Assembly: GCF_010993965.1 (NCBI RefSeq)
Contig: NZ_WIXM01000023.1
Coordinates: forward strand, 1 to 61,560
Source: Gracilibacillus sp. YIM 98692
Lineage (GTDB): Bacteria > Bacillota > Bacilli > Bacillales > Amphibacillaceae
Length of the DNA: 61,560 bases
Reading direction: 5' to 3'
The notes below the pieces were generated by a model that was not told where the DNA came from, made no database searches, and saw nothing but the letters and a program-made list of their open reading frames with translations. The stretch's first letter is position 1, and every line of letters starts with the position of its first letter. The position numbers and the translations under genes were made by a program. Shown one piece after another: positions 36,705 through 46,745 of the stretch.

Positions 36705-36764
36705 TTAGTCATAAATCTATCATTTGATTCATAGAATAGATAAAAAAATGATAGAGGTGTTCTA

Positions 36765-37193
36765 ATGAAATTACAAGCAACTAAATCTGTGGATAACCAC
36801 ACTTTTCAACAGTTCTTCGGTTCAAAACTCGACATACTAGAAGACCATCAATTAAAGGAGTACGGTTACTTTGTCATCATTGATAACAAAAAGCTAGCAT
36901 TTTTTGCGCTCGTGCCAGTAGATTCCCAGAACTTTTGGCTTCGTGCATTCGTGATGAAAGAAAATGCACCTGTAACATTACCAGTGATGATTATTCAATC
37001 TGCAGAAGAATTAGCAAAATATCAAGGTGCAGAGAACGTTTATATCCACAGCTCTACGAAAGCAGTAGACGATTTGTTGGCACAATTAAATTATCAAACA
37101 ACAGATAAAGGCATTATCGAAGGAAAAAGTGGACAATGGTGGATAAACACACAGGTAAATGTGGATAAAAAAGAGAGTTATCAACAAAAATAA
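36765..37193 (+). CDS. YwlB-like protein of unknown function
   Basis: 142 residues at the place of ywlA/ywlB in B. subtilis, between spoIIR and ywlC. The layout of alternating strands and helices ('YGYFVIIDNKKLAFFALVPV', 'FWLRAFVMKE', 'AENVYIHSSTKAVDDLLAQL') would suit a small GNAT-like fold, but no acetyl-CoA motif is clear. No signal peptide or membrane segment. The ATG has ATAGAGGTG upstream. Confidence 0.7.
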   Translation: MKLQATKSVDNHTFQQFFGSKLDILEDHQLKEYGYFVIIDNKKLAFFALVPVDSQNFWLRAFVMKENAPVTLPVMIIQSAEELAKYQGAENVYIHSSTKAVDDLLAQLNYQTTDKGIIEGKSGQWWINTQVNVDKKESYQQK

Positions 37194-37376
37194 CAGGTTA
37201 TGTGAATAAAATCTGTTAATTTGTGAATAACTATACTATATCATCCCCCTTTAACATACATTTTTGTGGATATCATGTGGAAAAAAGGTCCTTTTGTCCA
37301 CATGATATCCACATTTTTATGTTCTCAAACCAGAATTTATATCGTTATAGTGTTTTAGATGACAAGAGAATTTTTG

Positions 37377-37496
37377 ATGGTGGAATCAAGACATGCTGCA
37401 GCAAAACTTCTCATCCGAGCAGGGTTTGAGAGAGTAGGCACGGGAAAAGGAGCATATTACATAGTGCCAGAATTGGAAGTGGCGCGAAAAAGCTAA
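37377..37496 (+). CDS. Short frame of unknown function, possibly a gene remnant
   Basis: 39 codons containing 'AAAKLLIRAGFERVGTGKGA' and 'YYIVPE'. The middle resembles the end of a winged-helix domain (a wing followed by 'YY'). No convincing ribosome site lies upstream, so it may be the C-terminal scrap of a lost gene. Its 3' end runs into the GTGGCTCGAAA repeats. Confidence 0.3.
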   Translation: MVESRHAAAKLLIRAGFERVGTGKGAYYIVPELEVARKS

Positions 37497-37592
37497 ATAG
37501 TGGCTCGAATCACTTGATTTGTGGCTCGAAAGCGGAAGATTGTGGCTCGAAAAGCAAAAAAAGTGGAGCGAAAACACCAAATTGTGGCGCGA
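37479..37592. repeat. Degenerate GTGGCTCGAAA repeats
   Basis: Six copies of gtgg(c/a)(t/g)cgaaa-like words spaced about 20-24 bases: 37481, 37501, 37520, 37541, 37562 and 37583 approximately. The spacers are unrelated A-rich sequence. No flank or leader as in CRISPR. Confidence 0.7.
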
Positions 37593-37641
37593 AAGTTTTA
37601 CCACAGATTCAAGCCGTCGCACACATCCGAGCTCTAACATA

Positions 37642-37681
37642 AAAAACCAGAAAATGTCTTCAGGCAGTTTCTGGTTTTTAT
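37642..37681 (+). terminator. Terminator before ywlC
   Basis: AAAAACCAGAAA and TTTCTGGTTTTT arms with a 14-base loop. Confidence 0.8.
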
Positions 37682-37770
37682 CTCTTACTATCAAGAATTC
37701 CCCCTATACTTGCACATTTCATCGAATCATTCCATAATAAGTTTAGATTATTATAGATCGAGGGATCATC

Positions 37771-38784
37771 ATGAAAACAAAAATGTGGAAAATTCACAAT
37801 CAAGCATTACAGGAAGCGGCACAATGTTTACAACAGGGAGAAGTAGTCGCTTTTCCAACAGAAACCGTATATGGGCTAGGAGCAGATGCGACAAACGAAG
37901 AAGCAGTGAAAAAAATTTTTCAAGCAAAGGGGCGGCCAGCAGATAATCCGCTTATCGTCCATGTGCATCATCCCATACAAATTAGACAGTATGTGGAAGA
38001 AATACCACCACTGGCTCAGAAATTGATTGATCATTTTATGCCAGGTCCGTTTACGATTATATTAAAGAGTAATGGAAAAGCAGCCCATACAGTGACAGCA
38101 GGCCTTGATACCGTAGCCATTCGCATTCCAGATCATCCGGTAAGTCAGGCTTTATTGGAAACAGCTCAACTGCCATTAGCAGCACCAAGTGCCAATTTAT
38201 CTGGAAAACCTAGTCCGACAAATGCAGATCATGTATATCAAGATTTAAATGGTAGAATTGCAGGTATTATAGATGGTGGGGCGACAGGTGTAGGATTGGA
38301 GTCAACGGTTGTCGATGGTACGCAAGATACGCCAGTTATCTTAAGACCAGGAGGCGTGACGAAAGAGGAGATCGAACAAGTCACAGGTCAATTGGAACAA
38401 AACAAGTCCTTTACTCAAGTGGAAAAGCAGCCGAAATCACCTGGAATGAAGTATAATCATTATGAACCAGATGCCCCATTACAACTGATAGATGGTTCTA
38501 GTACATTTTTTCAACAACAAATTAACCAATATCATAAAGAAGGAAAAAAAGTTGGGGTGATTGCTAGTTCCCCGCTTTCGGAAGAGCTTCAGGCAGATGA
38601 TCTTTATGTTTGCGGATCAAGTGATCATTTACAAGAAGTAGCAGCCAAACTTTATTATGCGCTTAGATATTTTAATGATAAACCAGTCGATATCATTTTA
38701 TGTGAGACTTTTCCAACTGAAGGTGTAGGAGAAGCGATTATGAATCGACTAACCAAAGCGGCATCCAGTCAATTGGCTGAGTAG
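37771..38784 (+). CDS. ywlC: Threonylcarbamoyl-AMP synthase (Sua5/YwlC)
   Basis: Makes threonylcarbamoyl-AMP from Thr, bicarbonate and ATP for the t6A37 modification of tRNAs that read ANN codons. YrdC domain (about 15-205): 'VVAFPTETVYGLGADATNEE', 'KGRPADNPLIVHVH', 'PGPFTIILK', 'AAPSANLSGKPSPT'. Linker 'PKSPGMKYNHYEP' and the C-terminal Sua5 domain complete the long form of 337 residues. The start ATG has 'gagggatcatc' upstream. It precedes mntP as in B. subtilis ywlC-ywlD. Confidence 0.96.
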   Translation: MKTKMWKIHNQALQEAAQCLQQGEVVAFPTETVYGLGADATNEEAVKKIFQAKGRPADNPLIVHVHHPIQIRQYVEEIPPLAQKLIDHFMPGPFTIILKSNGKAAHTVTAGLDTVAIRIPDHPVSQALLETAQLPLAAPSANLSGKPSPTNADHVYQDLNGRIAGIIDGGATGVGLESTVVDGTQDTPVILRPGGVTKEEIEQVTGQLEQNKSFTQVEKQPKSPGMKYNHYEPDAPLQLIDGSSTFFQQQINQYHKEGKKVGVIASSPLSEELQADDLYVCGSSDHLQEVAAKLYYALRYFNDKPVDIILCETFPTEGVGEAIMNRLTKAASSQLAE

Positions 38785-38869
38785 TACCCCAAACGTTAGA
38801 AAAAGTGAAGTGAATCTCTCTATCTTCTCGTATTGATAGGATAAAGATAGAGTCCACTTAACTTATAAA

Positions 38870-38955
38870 GAAAACTCAGGCGTACCGAGCCTTTGGACGA
38901 TAGCCGAGTCGTAGTTCGCACCTTGAAATTTTTAGTACGTCGAGTAACTTCCTGC
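38870..38955 (+). repeat. R2-like element, diverged copy
   Basis: 'ccgagcctttgg', 'acgatagccgagtcgtagtt' and 'cgcacctt' correspond to the reverse complement of the R2 copy at 46.6 kb ('acgagcctttggcgaagtc', 'agttgccctt'). The 38785-39055 stretch has no gene. Confidence 0.45.
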
Positions 38956-39055
38956 TAAAATTTTAAACTTTCCTAACTTACAAAAATAAACATATCCCCT
39001 CTTGGACTTGCATACGAATAGATTGAAATGGCATGTCCTTGGAATTTTTCTAAAA

Positions 39056-39096
39056 AAGGCTTGTCGTCAACAAAAGACGAAAGCCTTCCTTTTTTC
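39056..39096 (+). terminator. Terminator between ywlC and mntP
   Basis: AAGGCTTGTCGTC and GACGAAAGCCTT arms, then CCTTTTTT. Confidence 0.8.
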
Positions 39097-39212
39097 CACA
39101 ATAATAAAGGGTGACATTTAAGAAAATCTAAAGTTTTCTCCGTAAGGGCAACAAGTACAAGATTTTCTAACGGTTTTGAACGTACTAATGTACAAAGAGG
39201 GGGCGCTTCACT

Positions 39213-39764
39213 GTGGCAACATTAGCTTTTGGGGAGTTACTATCCATCTTCTTTATGGCATTTGCATTAGGAATGGATGCTTTTTCAGTAGGGTTAGGGA
39301 TTGGCATGCAGGAAATTCGTCTAAAACGGATTTTCATCATCGGTCTTGTAGTAGGTTTTTTTCATATATTGATGCCGTTTATCGGATTAATGGTAGGTTC
39401 TTTTATATCAGGAAAAGTGGAGGGCATTGCCGTATTGGCAGCAGGTCTTTTATTGTGCGGGATTGGTTTTCAAATGATTATGCAAACATTTATCGATCAT
39501 GGAGGGCAGCTGCTTGCTCCTGTTGGGTTCGGATTATTTGTTTTTGCCTTTACCGTCAGTTTAGACAGCTTTTCTGTTGGTCTTTCCTTGGGGTTATCAG
39601 GCATTGCCACTGCATTCGCCATAATTATCTTTGGTATATTTGCTACCATTCTTACATGGACTGCTCTATTGATCGGACGACGGACTCATTACCTTTTAGG
39701 AACGTACAGTGAAATATTAGGTGGTAGCATCTTATTTGGTTTTGGTTTACATATCTTAATATAA
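39213..39764 (+). CDS. mntP: Manganese exporter MntP
   Basis: Membrane protein that pumps out Mn2+. Six hydrophobic helices in 183 residues, with the conserved acidic repeats 'MAFALGMDAFSVGLGIG' and 'FTVSLDSFSVGLSLG', whose Asp residues are needed for transport. The start is GTG with AGAGGGGGC upstream. A second open frame overlapping it in another phase is a shadow. No yybP-type manganese riboswitch was found in the 5' region. Confidence 0.95.
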   Translation: MATLAFGELLSIFFMAFALGMDAFSVGLGIGMQEIRLKRIFIIGLVVGFFHILMPFIGLMVGSFISGKVEGIAVLAAGLLLCGIGFQMIMQTFIDHGGQLLAPVGFGLFVFAFTVSLDSFSVGLSLGLSGIATAFAIIIFGIFATILTWTALLIGRRTHYLLGTYSEILGGSILFGFGLHILI

Positions 39765-39814
39765 TAGGAGATAATACATCATGAGAAAAGGTAGTAATGG
39801 AGGCAGACCATACC

Positions 39815-40384
39815 ATGAATATTTTATTTGTTTGTACAGGCAATACATGTCGAAGTCCTATGGCAGAAGCAATTATGACAAATTTGACCAATCATCAGGT
39901 TCAATCAGCAGGTATTTTTGCTGGAAATGGACAACCCATATCGGAAGGGTCCCGACAAGTGCTTGAAGAAAACGGAATCAAGCATCAACATCAGTCAAAA
40001 ATGATAGATCCAGATTTAGTGAAATGGGCAGATCTCATTTTAACGATGACGACAAGCCATCGTGATATGTTAAAACAACAGTATACTAACATGAACGATA
40101 AAATGTATACGTTAAAGGAATATGTTGATCCCGTTTATGAAGAGAAATGGCAACAATTAAAAGAAGCGTATACCCAATTAGAAGAACTTAAATTAGATGA
40201 AAACTCCTCCTCCGAAGAAAAATCCAAGCTAATAGAAAAAATTAACCATCTAGAAAGTGGTATGAAAGACCTAAACATCTCCGACCCATTTGGGGGTAAT
40301 GTCATGATTTACCAGAAAACGTATGAAGAATTGCATAAGTATCTTGAACTATTATCCAAAAAGTTAGACAATAATAATAGTTAA
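39815..40384 (+). CDS. ywlE: Protein-arginine phosphatase YwlE, long form
   Basis: Low-molecular-weight phosphatase that reverses McsB arginine phosphorylation. The P-loop '[15 protein letters not shown]' has the catalytic Cys and the Thr that selects phospho-Arg in YwlE. The general acid region is '[17 protein letters not shown]'. It has 189 residues against about 150 in B. subtilis; the extra length is a charged, helical insert around 110-150 ('[20 protein letters not shown]'). The ATG at 39815 is preferred: GGAGG lies 11 bases upstream, and the protein then starts right at the first strand. An in-frame ATG at 39797 is possible. Confidence 0.92.
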   Translation: MNILFVCTGNTCRSPMAEAIMTNLTNHQVQSAGIFAGNGQPISEGSRQVLEENGIKHQHQSKMIDPDLVKWADLILTMTTSHRDMLKQQYTNMNDKMYTLKEYVDPVYEEKWQQLKEAYTQLEELKLDENSSSEEKSKLIEKINHLESGMKDLNISDPFGGNVMIYQKTYEELHKYLELLSKKLDNNNS

Positions 40385-40428
40385 AGAGAGACTTCCATCA
40401 GTGGGGGTTCATACCCCGCTTCTGGTTA
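40384..40428 (+). repeat. R3 short repeat, copy
   Basis: 'aaagagagacttccatcagt' then 'gggggttcataccccgct', with GGGGTT/ATACCCC arms. Same unit as at 20488-20518. Confidence 0.6.
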
Positions 40429-40461
40429 AATTGTCATGCTAGTTTGGGGAGGAGCAATAAA

Positions 40462-41760
40462 ATGTCAAAACAAAGAAAAGGTGCAAGCCTTCGAACGAAG
40501 TTAGTGTTGTTTACGTCGATTTTAGCTCTAATCACTTATTCTGTAAGTGCGATTTTTATCTATTATGTACAAGATGCAATACGTCCATATGTGCAAATTT
40601 CAGAAGTTTGGTACGTATTATTTACCTTGTTGCTTGGTGTTATTTGGTCAGGAATACTAGCATTTATCGCAGCACGTTTTATTACCAAACCTTTAATAAA
40701 GCTAAAGCAATTTGCGGAAAAAGTGGCAGATGGGGATTTTAATCAGGAAATAGATCCACCCAAAACAACCACGGACGAAATAGGTTCTCTTACGATTGCG
40801 GTGCAAAAAATGGTGGTAAATGTCAATCGTATGTTAACAAATATAGAGAACCACGCCGAGGAAACACAGGAAACGGTACATACGATTAGAGATGCTGCCA
40901 CTCGTTCTAAACAACAAGCAGAAACTCTAGAGGATACCATTGGCCAAATTGCCTCAGGGGCAGAGGAGTCATCAGCAGCGATTCAACAAACAGCTGATGC
41001 GGTAGATAACTCCACGAGAATTGCGAACGAAGTGGATGGAAAAGCAGAAGATTCTCAAGGGAAATCAAATGAAATGGTGGAGCAATTAAACGATTCTAAG
41101 CAAGTGATCCATACCCTTGTTCAAGGAATTGAAAAATTAGCAGAAAACCAAGATAATGCTTTACATGATGTAAATCGTTTATCGCAAAAGGCAAAAGAAG
41201 TGGAGAACGTCATTTCACTTGTAGGGGATATCAGTGAACAGACGAATTTACTTGCATTAAACGCTTCGATTGAGGCATCTCGTGCAGGAGAAGAAGGAAA
41301 AGGATTTGCAGTTGTTGCGGAAGAAGTGCGAAAATTGGCGGATCAAAGTTCGCAAGCTGTTCAAAGCATTTCCGATCTCATTCAAGATATGCAAAAGGAT
41401 GTGGAGCTTGTTGTCGGCAACATGCGCACACATGTGGAGGACACACGAAATGAAGTGAAAAAAGGTGAAGAAACCACTTCTGTTATCGATGATATGTCAG
41501 ATTCTATATATGATGTAGCATCTGTCATTAAAGAAATATCAGGGTTGGTAGAAAAGCAAGTAAAAGAAATCGAAGCAACACAAGCCAAGTCTCAAAATGT
41601 CGCTGCCATTGCACAAGAAACATCAGCTGGTGCAGAAGAAATTAATTCTACCGTGGAAGAACAAGCTGATTTTGCAGAAAATTTAGAAGAATTGGCGATT
41701 TCACTAGAAAATCAAGCACAAAACTTGAAAAACACAATGAGGCAATTTAAGCTTAGCTAA
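40462..41760 (+). CDS. Methyl-accepting chemotaxis protein without sensor domain
   Basis: 432 residues. Two membrane helices (about 15-38 and 50-75) are separated by only a short loop, so no extracellular ligand domain exists. HAMP follows ('[20 protein letters not shown]'), then the cytoplasmic signalling rod with the hairpin tip '[20 protein letters not shown]' and 'RKLADQSS'. It would signal to CheA/CheW. The ATG at 40462 has GGGGAGGAG upstream; an in-frame TTG at 40444 is not used. Inserted between ywlE and rpiB, which are adjacent in B. subtilis. Sensing through the membrane or cytoplasm is inferred. Confidence 0.93.
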   Translation: MSKQRKGASLRTKLVLFTSILALITYSVSAIFIYYVQDAIRPYVQISEVWYVLFTLLLGVIWSGILAFIAARFITKPLIKLKQFAEKVADGDFNQEIDPPKTTTDEIGSLTIAVQKMVVNVNRMLTNIENHAEETQETVHTIRDAATRSKQQAETLEDTIGQIASGAEESSAAIQQTADAVDNSTRIANEVDGKAEDSQGKSNEMVEQLNDSKQVIHTLVQGIEKLAENQDNALHDVNRLSQKAKEVENVISLVGDISEQTNLLALNASIEASRAGEEGKGFAVVAEEVRKLADQSSQAVQSISDLIQDMQKDVELVVGNMRTHVEDTRNEVKKGEETTSVIDDMSDSIYDVASVIKEISGLVEKQVKEIEATQAKSQNVAAIAQETSAGAEEINSTVEEQADFAENLEELAISLENQAQNLKNTMRQFKLS

Positions 41761-41788
41761 AGGACTTTTTTGTAAAGGGGAAATCGTC

Positions 41789-42229
41789 ATGAAAGTTATA
41801 TTAGCGTCCGATCACGGTGGAATAAATTTAGCAAAAGAAATCATTTCATTGTTAGAGGAATTGAATATTGAGTATGAGGATATTGGTTGTAACTGTGAAG
41901 ATTCTGTAGATTATCCGGATTATGGCATCCCTGCAGCAGAACGTGTAGCAAGTGGTGAATTTGACCGCGGAATCTTAATCTGCGGAACAGGCATTGGCAT
42001 GTCGATAGCGGCAAACAAGGTGAAAGGTATCCGTGCAGCATTAGTTCATGATGTCTTTAGTGCGAAGGCAACACGAGAACATAATGACTCTAACATGATT
42101 ACAATGGGTGAACGTGTTATCGGAGCAGGTCTTGCACGTGAAATTGCCAGTACTTGGTTAGGGACAGAATTCCAAGGCGGCCGTCATGCGAATCGTGTCG
42201 GAAAAATGACTGATTACGAGAATAAATAA
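41789..42229 (+). CDS. rpiB: Ribose-5-phosphate isomerase B
   Basis: Interconverts ribose 5-phosphate and ribulose 5-phosphate. 'LASDHGGINLAKEI' and the catalytic Cys loop 'LICGTGIGMSIAANKVKGIR' are diagnostic, with 'HNDSNMITMGERVIG'. 146 residues. The ATG has AAAGGGGAAA upstream. ywlF position in the conserved ywlE-F-G-glyA run. Confidence 0.96.
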   Translation: MKVILASDHGGINLAKEIISLLEELNIEYEDIGCNCEDSVDYPDYGIPAAERVASGEFDRGILICGTGIGMSIAANKVKGIRAALVHDVFSAKATREHNDSNMITMGERVIGAGLAREIASTWLGTEFQGGRHANRVGKMTDYENK

Positions 42230-42247
42230 GGAAAGGGGCACTCCATC

Positions 42248-42793
42248 ATGAAACTGGATCAATGGGCAGAGGACATCGAAGCTATTGTTGATGAGTGGGA
42301 AAAACAAGAGTTCCTTTCTGAAGGAGATTTATTCGTCATCGGATGTTCGACCAGTGAAGTAGCTGGAGAACGGATCGGAACATCCGGCAGTGAAGAAGTT
42401 GCCGCCATGATTTTTGAAAAAGTTCAGCAATTAAAGCAAAAGATAGGGGTCGATATTGCTTTTCAATGCTGTGAACATCTCAACCGTGCGTTAGTGGTCG
42501 AGAAAAAGGTGATGCGAGAGCGCGGGTTCGACCCTGTGTCTGTAGTCCCCGTTCGAAAAGCAGGTGGTTCAATGGCAGCATATGCCTTTGAACAGTTAGA
42601 AGATGCGGTAGTCGTAGAAAATGTCCGTGCGGATGCTGGTATCGATATAGGAGAAACGATGATTGGAATGCATCTTAAGCCAGTAGTTGTTCCATTAAGA
42701 TTGAAGCAGCGATGGGTGGGACATGCACGTGTTAATAGTGCTTTGACAAGACCGAAATTGATTGGCGGCCCTAGAGCTGTGTATGCAACATAA
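42248..42793 (+). CDS. ywlG: YwlG, DUF436 protein
   Basis: 181-residue conserved Firmicutes protein of unknown function (TIGR01440 family). Readable conserved blocks are 'FVIGCSTSEVAGERIGTSGS', 'QCCEHLNRALVVEK' and 'VPLRLKQRWVGHARVN'. The paired Cys and the His could bind a ligand or metal, which is a guess. The ATG has GAAAGGGGCA upstream. Always between rpiB and glyA in this group. Confidence 0.93.
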   Translation: MKLDQWAEDIEAIVDEWEKQEFLSEGDLFVIGCSTSEVAGERIGTSGSEEVAAMIFEKVQQLKQKIGVDIAFQCCEHLNRALVVEKKVMRERGFDPVSVVPVRKAGGSMAAYAFEQLEDAVVVENVRADAGIDIGETMIGMHLKPVVVPLRLKQRWVGHARVNSALTRPKLIGGPRAVYAT

Positions 42794-42806
42794 CTATTTG
42801 AGAAGT

Positions 42807-42846
42807 GCACCTTTTTCTAATTTACGAACAAAAGGTGCGTTTTTTG
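42807..42846 (+). terminator. ywlG terminator
   Basis: GCACCTTTT and AAAAGGTGC arms, then GTTTTTTG. Confidence 0.85.
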
Positions 42847-42964
42847 TCTTTTTATTCGCAAAAATTATGGAAATTATTTTAAAATGATGTTATTTTATAA
42901 ATGGAGTAACTGAATAACGAATGTTTACGTGTTAGCTATTCAAAAACATTAGGAGGAGCAAAAA

Positions 42965-44200
42965 ATGGATCATGTAAAAAACTTTGATGCTGAAATATTT
43001 CAAGCAGTGGAAGACGAAAGAAAACGCCAAAATGATAAGATTGAGCTAATCGCTTCTGAGAACTTTGTGTCTGAAGCAGTAATGGAAGCACAAGGTTCGG
43101 TTTTAACGAACAAATATGCAGAAGGTTACCCAGGTCGCCGCTACTATGGTGGATGTGAGCATGTCGATGTTGCAGAAGATCTAGCTCGTGATCGTGCGAA
43201 AGAATTATTCGGGGCAGAGTATGTGAACGTACAGCCGCACTCTGGGGCACAAGCGAACATGGCTGTATATCTTACTGTATTGGAGCCAGGAGATACGGTT
43301 TTAGGGATGAATTTAAGTCATGGTGGTCACTTAACTCACGGAAGTCCGGTAAACTTTAGTGGAAAGCTTTATAACTTTGTGGACTATGGAGTAGATGCAG
43401 ATTCTGAGGAAATTGATTATGATGCAGTACTTGCGAAAGCAAAAGAAGTACAGCCGAAGTTAATTGTAGCTGGGGCAAGTGCTTATCCTCGTCAAATTGA
43501 TTTCAAAAAATTCCGTGAAATTGCTGATGCAGTTGATGCCTATCTAATGGTAGATATGGCGCACATTGCAGGACTTGTTGCAACAGGATTACACCCAGAT
43601 CCAGTGCCGCATTCTCACTTTGTGACAACAACGACACATAAAACATTACGCGGTCCTCGCGGTGGTATGATTTTATGTAAAGAAGAGTTCGGGAAGCAGA
43701 TCGATAAAACGGTATTCCCTGGTATGCAAGGTGGTCCATTAATGCATGTGATTGCAGCTAAAGCTGTATCATTCAAGGAAGCTTTACAACCAGCATTCAA
43801 GGAATATGGTGGAAATATCATTAAGAATGCAAAACGTTTTGGAGAAGTATTAGAATCGGAAGGTATCCGTACTGTCTCAGGCGGTACAGATAACCACTTA
43901 CTATTATTAGATGTTCGCGGTTTGAACTTAACAGGTAAAGATGCAGAAAAAGCATTAGATGATGTTGGTATTACAACCAACAAAAACACGATTCCTTTTG
44001 ACCCAGAAAGTCCATTTGTAACTAGCGGTATCCGTGTAGGTACAGCTGCAGTAACATCTAGAGGATTTGGCGAAGAAGAAATGGAAGAAGTAGCGAAAAT
44101 TATCGCTTTCACTTTGAAAAATCATGACGATGAAGCAAAACTACAAGAAGCAAGAGAACGTGTAGAAGCACTAACAGCAAAATTCCCTTTATATCAGTAA
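42965..44200 (+). CDS. glyA: Serine hydroxymethyltransferase
   Basis: PLP enzyme converting Ser and tetrahydrofolate to Gly and 5,10-methylene-tetrahydrofolate. '[20 protein letters not shown]' and '[18 protein letters not shown]' are signatures. The PLP Lys lies in '[17 protein letters not shown]'. 411 residues. The ATG has AGGAGGAGC upstream. Own promoter region and terminator. Confidence 0.98.
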   Translation: MDHVKNFDAEIFQAVEDERKRQNDKIELIASENFVSEAVMEAQGSVLTNKYAEGYPGRRYYGGCEHVDVAEDLARDRAKELFGAEYVNVQPHSGAQANMAVYLTVLEPGDTVLGMNLSHGGHLTHGSPVNFSGKLYNFVDYGVDADSEEIDYDAVLAKAKEVQPKLIVAGASAYPRQIDFKKFREIADAVDAYLMVDMAHIAGLVATGLHPDPVPHSHFVTTTTHKTLRGPRGGMILCKEEFGKQIDKTVFPGMQGGPLMHVIAAKAVSFKEALQPAFKEYGGNIIKNAKRFGEVLESEGIRTVSGGTDNHLLLLDVRGLNLTGKDAEKALDDVGITTNKNTIPFDPESPFVTSGIRVGTAAVTSRGFGEEEMEEVAKIIAFTLKNHDDEAKLQEARERVEALTAKFPLYQ

Positions 44201-44210
44201 TCGGACATAC

Positions 44211-44253
44211 AAGCTAGATCTGACTCATCATTAGTCAGGTCTAGCTTTTTTTA
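44211..44253 (+). terminator. glyA terminator
   Basis: AAGCTAGATCTGACT and AGTCAGGTCTAGCTT arms with seven T. Confidence 0.92.
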
Positions 44254-44264
44254 TAGGGATAAGT

Positions 44265-44550
44265 GCTAAACCATCGCTGTGGGGTCTTCGGAAGCTGCTC
44301 TTCCCCCAGGAGTCTCGCATTTTTCCACAGCTTAAATTGAATTTCATTTTAAGTGAGAAAAATCATAAAATCTTATGAAAATAGGACATATTATACCGCG
44401 AATTTTATTTCTTACCAGCGGAGGAAATATACGTAGACTCCTGCGGGAAAAGCAACAGCTGAAGATCCCGCAGGAAGCGGTTTTTGCTTCCGAGGAAGCT
44501 GAAGCGTTGCCCGCGGAAAGCGAAGTATATTTCCGTAGCGGTATGTAGAG
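44265..44550. repeat. R1 dispersed element copy
   Basis: Holds 'gtggggtcttcggaagctg', 'ccaggagtctcgcatttttc' and 'gtagactcctgcgggaaaag', then 'ttgcccgcggaaagcgaagt'. From 44551 to 44735 is AT-rich upp upstream sequence with no gene. Confidence 0.8.
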
Positions 44551-44735
44551 CTCATTATTTCAGTTTTAACCATAAAATTATAGAGAGCCCTGTTCTACTC
44601 TGCTTCTCCTAAATTATAGATAATTCAATCAAAATGTTTTGTTCTCCTTGAAAGGTGGTATATTTTTGAGTACAATTTTTAGGATGAACAAATTCATTTG
44701 AGGTAAACTATCGAAAAAAAAGGAGCGATCCCATC

Positions 44736-45365
44736 GTGAGTAATGTATATGTATTAGATCATCCGCTTATTCAACATAAGTTAACGTACATACGAAATAA
44801 ACATACAGGAACCAAAGAATTCCGCGCCCTAGTAGACGAAGTTTCTGCTTTAATGGCGTTCGAGATTACAAGAGACCTTCCATTAGAAGAGACAACGATT
44901 GAAACACCTGTAATGGAAGCAACCACAAAAGTATTAAGCGGGAAGAAAATTGGACTCGTTCCCATTTTAAGAGCCGGACTTGGCATGGTAGACGGTATCC
45001 TTCGCTTAATCCCAGCAGCAAAGGTAGGACATGTTGGCTTGTACCGTGATCCTGAAACCTTAAAGCCAGTCGAATACTACATCAAACTCCCTTCCGACAT
45101 AGAAGAACGAGAATTAATCGTGATCGACCCAATGCTCGCAACAGGCGGCTCCGCAAATGATGCGATTCATTCCTTAAAAAAGCGCGGTGCCACAAACATT
45201 AAATTAATGTGCCTGATCGCAGCACCTGAAGGGGTAGAAATCATACAAAAAGATCATCCAGATGTTGATATTTATTTAGGTGCTCTTGATGAGAAGTTAA
45301 ATGAAAAAGGATATATTATCCCAGGCTTAGGAGATGCTGGAGACCGTTTGTTTGGAACAAAATAA
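44736..45365 (+). CDS. upp: Uracil phosphoribosyltransferase
   Basis: Salvages uracil to UMP with PRPP. '[20 protein letters not shown]' and the PRPP loop '[16 protein letters not shown]' are diagnostic, with the uracil-binding '[15 protein letters not shown]' at the C-terminus. 209 residues. The start is GTG with AAGGAGCGAT upstream. mnaA follows 27 bases later. Confidence 0.98.
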   Translation: MSNVYVLDHPLIQHKLTYIRNKHTGTKEFRALVDEVSALMAFEITRDLPLEETTIETPVMEATTKVLSGKKIGLVPILRAGLGMVDGILRLIPAAKVGHVGLYRDPETLKPVEYYIKLPSDIEERELIVIDPMLATGGSANDAIHSLKKRGATNIKLMCLIAAPEGVEIIQKDHPDVDIYLGALDEKLNEKGYIIPGLGDAGDRLFGTK

Positions 45366-45392
45366 TATCAGTAAACAAGGGGAGACCGGAAA

Positions 45393-46532
45393 ATGTCTAA
45401 ACCAATTAAAGTGATGACGATTTTTGGAACAAGGCCAGAAGCAATCAAAATGGCACCACTTGTCTTAGAACTGCAAAAACGACCAGAGCAATTTGAAGCA
45501 ATTGTGACGGTAACAGCACAGCACCGAGAAATGCTAGATCAAGTGCTCGAAATTTTTGATGTTACACCAGATCATGACTTGAACATTATGAAAGCAAGAC
45601 AAACTTTAGCCCAAATCACGACCAGAGCGTTAGAAGGTCTGGATCAAGTCATGCAAGAAGCAAAACCAGATATTGTGCTAGTGCATGGCGATACAACAAC
45701 AACTTTTGCGGCATCTGTTGCAGCCTATTACAACCAAATCGCGGTAGGGCATGTGGAAGCAGGATTGCGTACATGGAATAAATATTCTCCATATCCAGAG
45801 GAAATGAATCGCCAATTAACAGGGGTGATGGCTGACTTGCATTTTGCCCCAACCAATAAAGCGAAACAAAATTTATCGAACGAAAACAAAGAAGAGGATA
45901 CGATTTTTGTTACAGGAAATACAGCAATCGATGCGTTATCCACAACAGTAGATGAAAACTATTCACATGCTGTACTAGAAGAAGTTGGCAATAAGCGCCT
46001 TGTACTGATGACAGCACATAGACGAGAAAACTTAGGTGAAAACATGCAGCAAATGTTCCGAGCAATTAAGCGTCTAGTCGAAGAGCATGAAGACATTCAT
46101 GTTGTCTATCCAGTTCATTTGAACCCTGTCGTTCAGGAAACAGCCAATCAAATATTAGGAGATCACCCTCGCATTTCGCTCATTGAACCATTGGGAGTGG
46201 TCGATTTCCATAACTTCGCATCCCGTGCTCATTTAATTTTGACCGATTCTGGCGGAGTGCAGGAAGAAGCACCGTCTCTAGGAGTTCCTGTCCTGGTACT
46301 GCGAGATACGACAGAACGCCCAGAAGGCATTGATGCAGGAACTCTAAAGCTTGCAGGTACTGACGAAGATCACATATTTTCACTTGCTAATGAGCTGTTA
46401 TCTGATGAGGAAGCCCACCGCAAGATGGCTCGCGCATCTAATCCATACGGTGACGGTAAGGCCTCCGAGCGCATAGCTGAAGCGATCCGCTACTTTTTTA
46501 ACCAAACCAATCAAAAACCATCTTCGTTTTAA
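45393..46532 (+). CDS. mnaA: UDP-N-acetylglucosamine 2-epimerase (non-hydrolysing)
   Basis: Interconverts UDP-GlcNAc and UDP-ManNAc for teichoic acid linkage and capsule. 'MTIFGTRPEAIKMAPLVLEL', 'VHGDTTTTFAASVAAYYNQI', 'HVEAGLRTWNKYSPYPEEMN' and 'LTDSGGVQEEAPSLGVPVLV' are family hallmarks. 379 residues. The ATG has AAGGGGAGA upstream. The upp-mnaA-atp order is shared with several Bacillaceae and Listeria. Confidence 0.97.
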   Translation: MSKPIKVMTIFGTRPEAIKMAPLVLELQKRPEQFEAIVTVTAQHREMLDQVLEIFDVTPDHDLNIMKARQTLAQITTRALEGLDQVMQEAKPDIVLVHGDTTTTFAASVAAYYNQIAVGHVEAGLRTWNKYSPYPEEMNRQLTGVMADLHFAPTNKAKQNLSNENKEEDTIFVTGNTAIDALSTTVDENYSHAVLEEVGNKRLVLMTAHRRENLGENMQQMFRAIKRLVEEHEDIHVVYPVHLNPVVQETANQILGDHPRISLIEPLGVVDFHNFASRAHLILTDSGGVQEEAPSLGVPVLVLRDTTERPEGIDAGTLKLAGTDEDHIFSLANELLSDEEAHRKMARASNPYGDGKASERIAEAIRYFFNQTNQKPSSF

Positions 46533-46558
46533 GTCCCGATTGAATCGGGGCTTTTTTT
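46533..46558 (+). terminator. mnaA terminator
   Basis: CCCGATT and AATCGGGG arms then CTTTTTTT. Confidence 0.88.
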
Positions 46559-46564
46559 CCGTAT

Positions 46565-46690
46565 CAGAAAGTAAATGGTCAGCAAGGAAGAATTATCGAC
46601 GTAGTAGACCATTTTAGGAAGATTGATAAGGGCAACTATGTCTCTGACTTCGCCAAAGGCTCGTCGATCGACAAGTTTTCTTTAGTATAT
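46565..46690 (+). repeat. R2 dispersed element, copy B
   Basis: Matches copy A at 8985-9130. Read in frame it gives 'KVNGQQGRIIDVVDHFRKID' followed by 'KGNYVSD', against 'ECINGQQGRILDVVAHFKEI' in the 61-residue protein. No start codon or N-terminal part is present here. Confidence 0.7.
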
Positions 46691-46745
46691 CTAATCCTCT
46701 CTTGCACAAAATATGTATATTCCATGGGAAAAGGAAGTGCTTTGG

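Noticed and set aside
39097-39212. Manganese (yybP-ykoY) riboswitch before mntP
   Set aside because: I looked for the conserved internal loops and did not find them.
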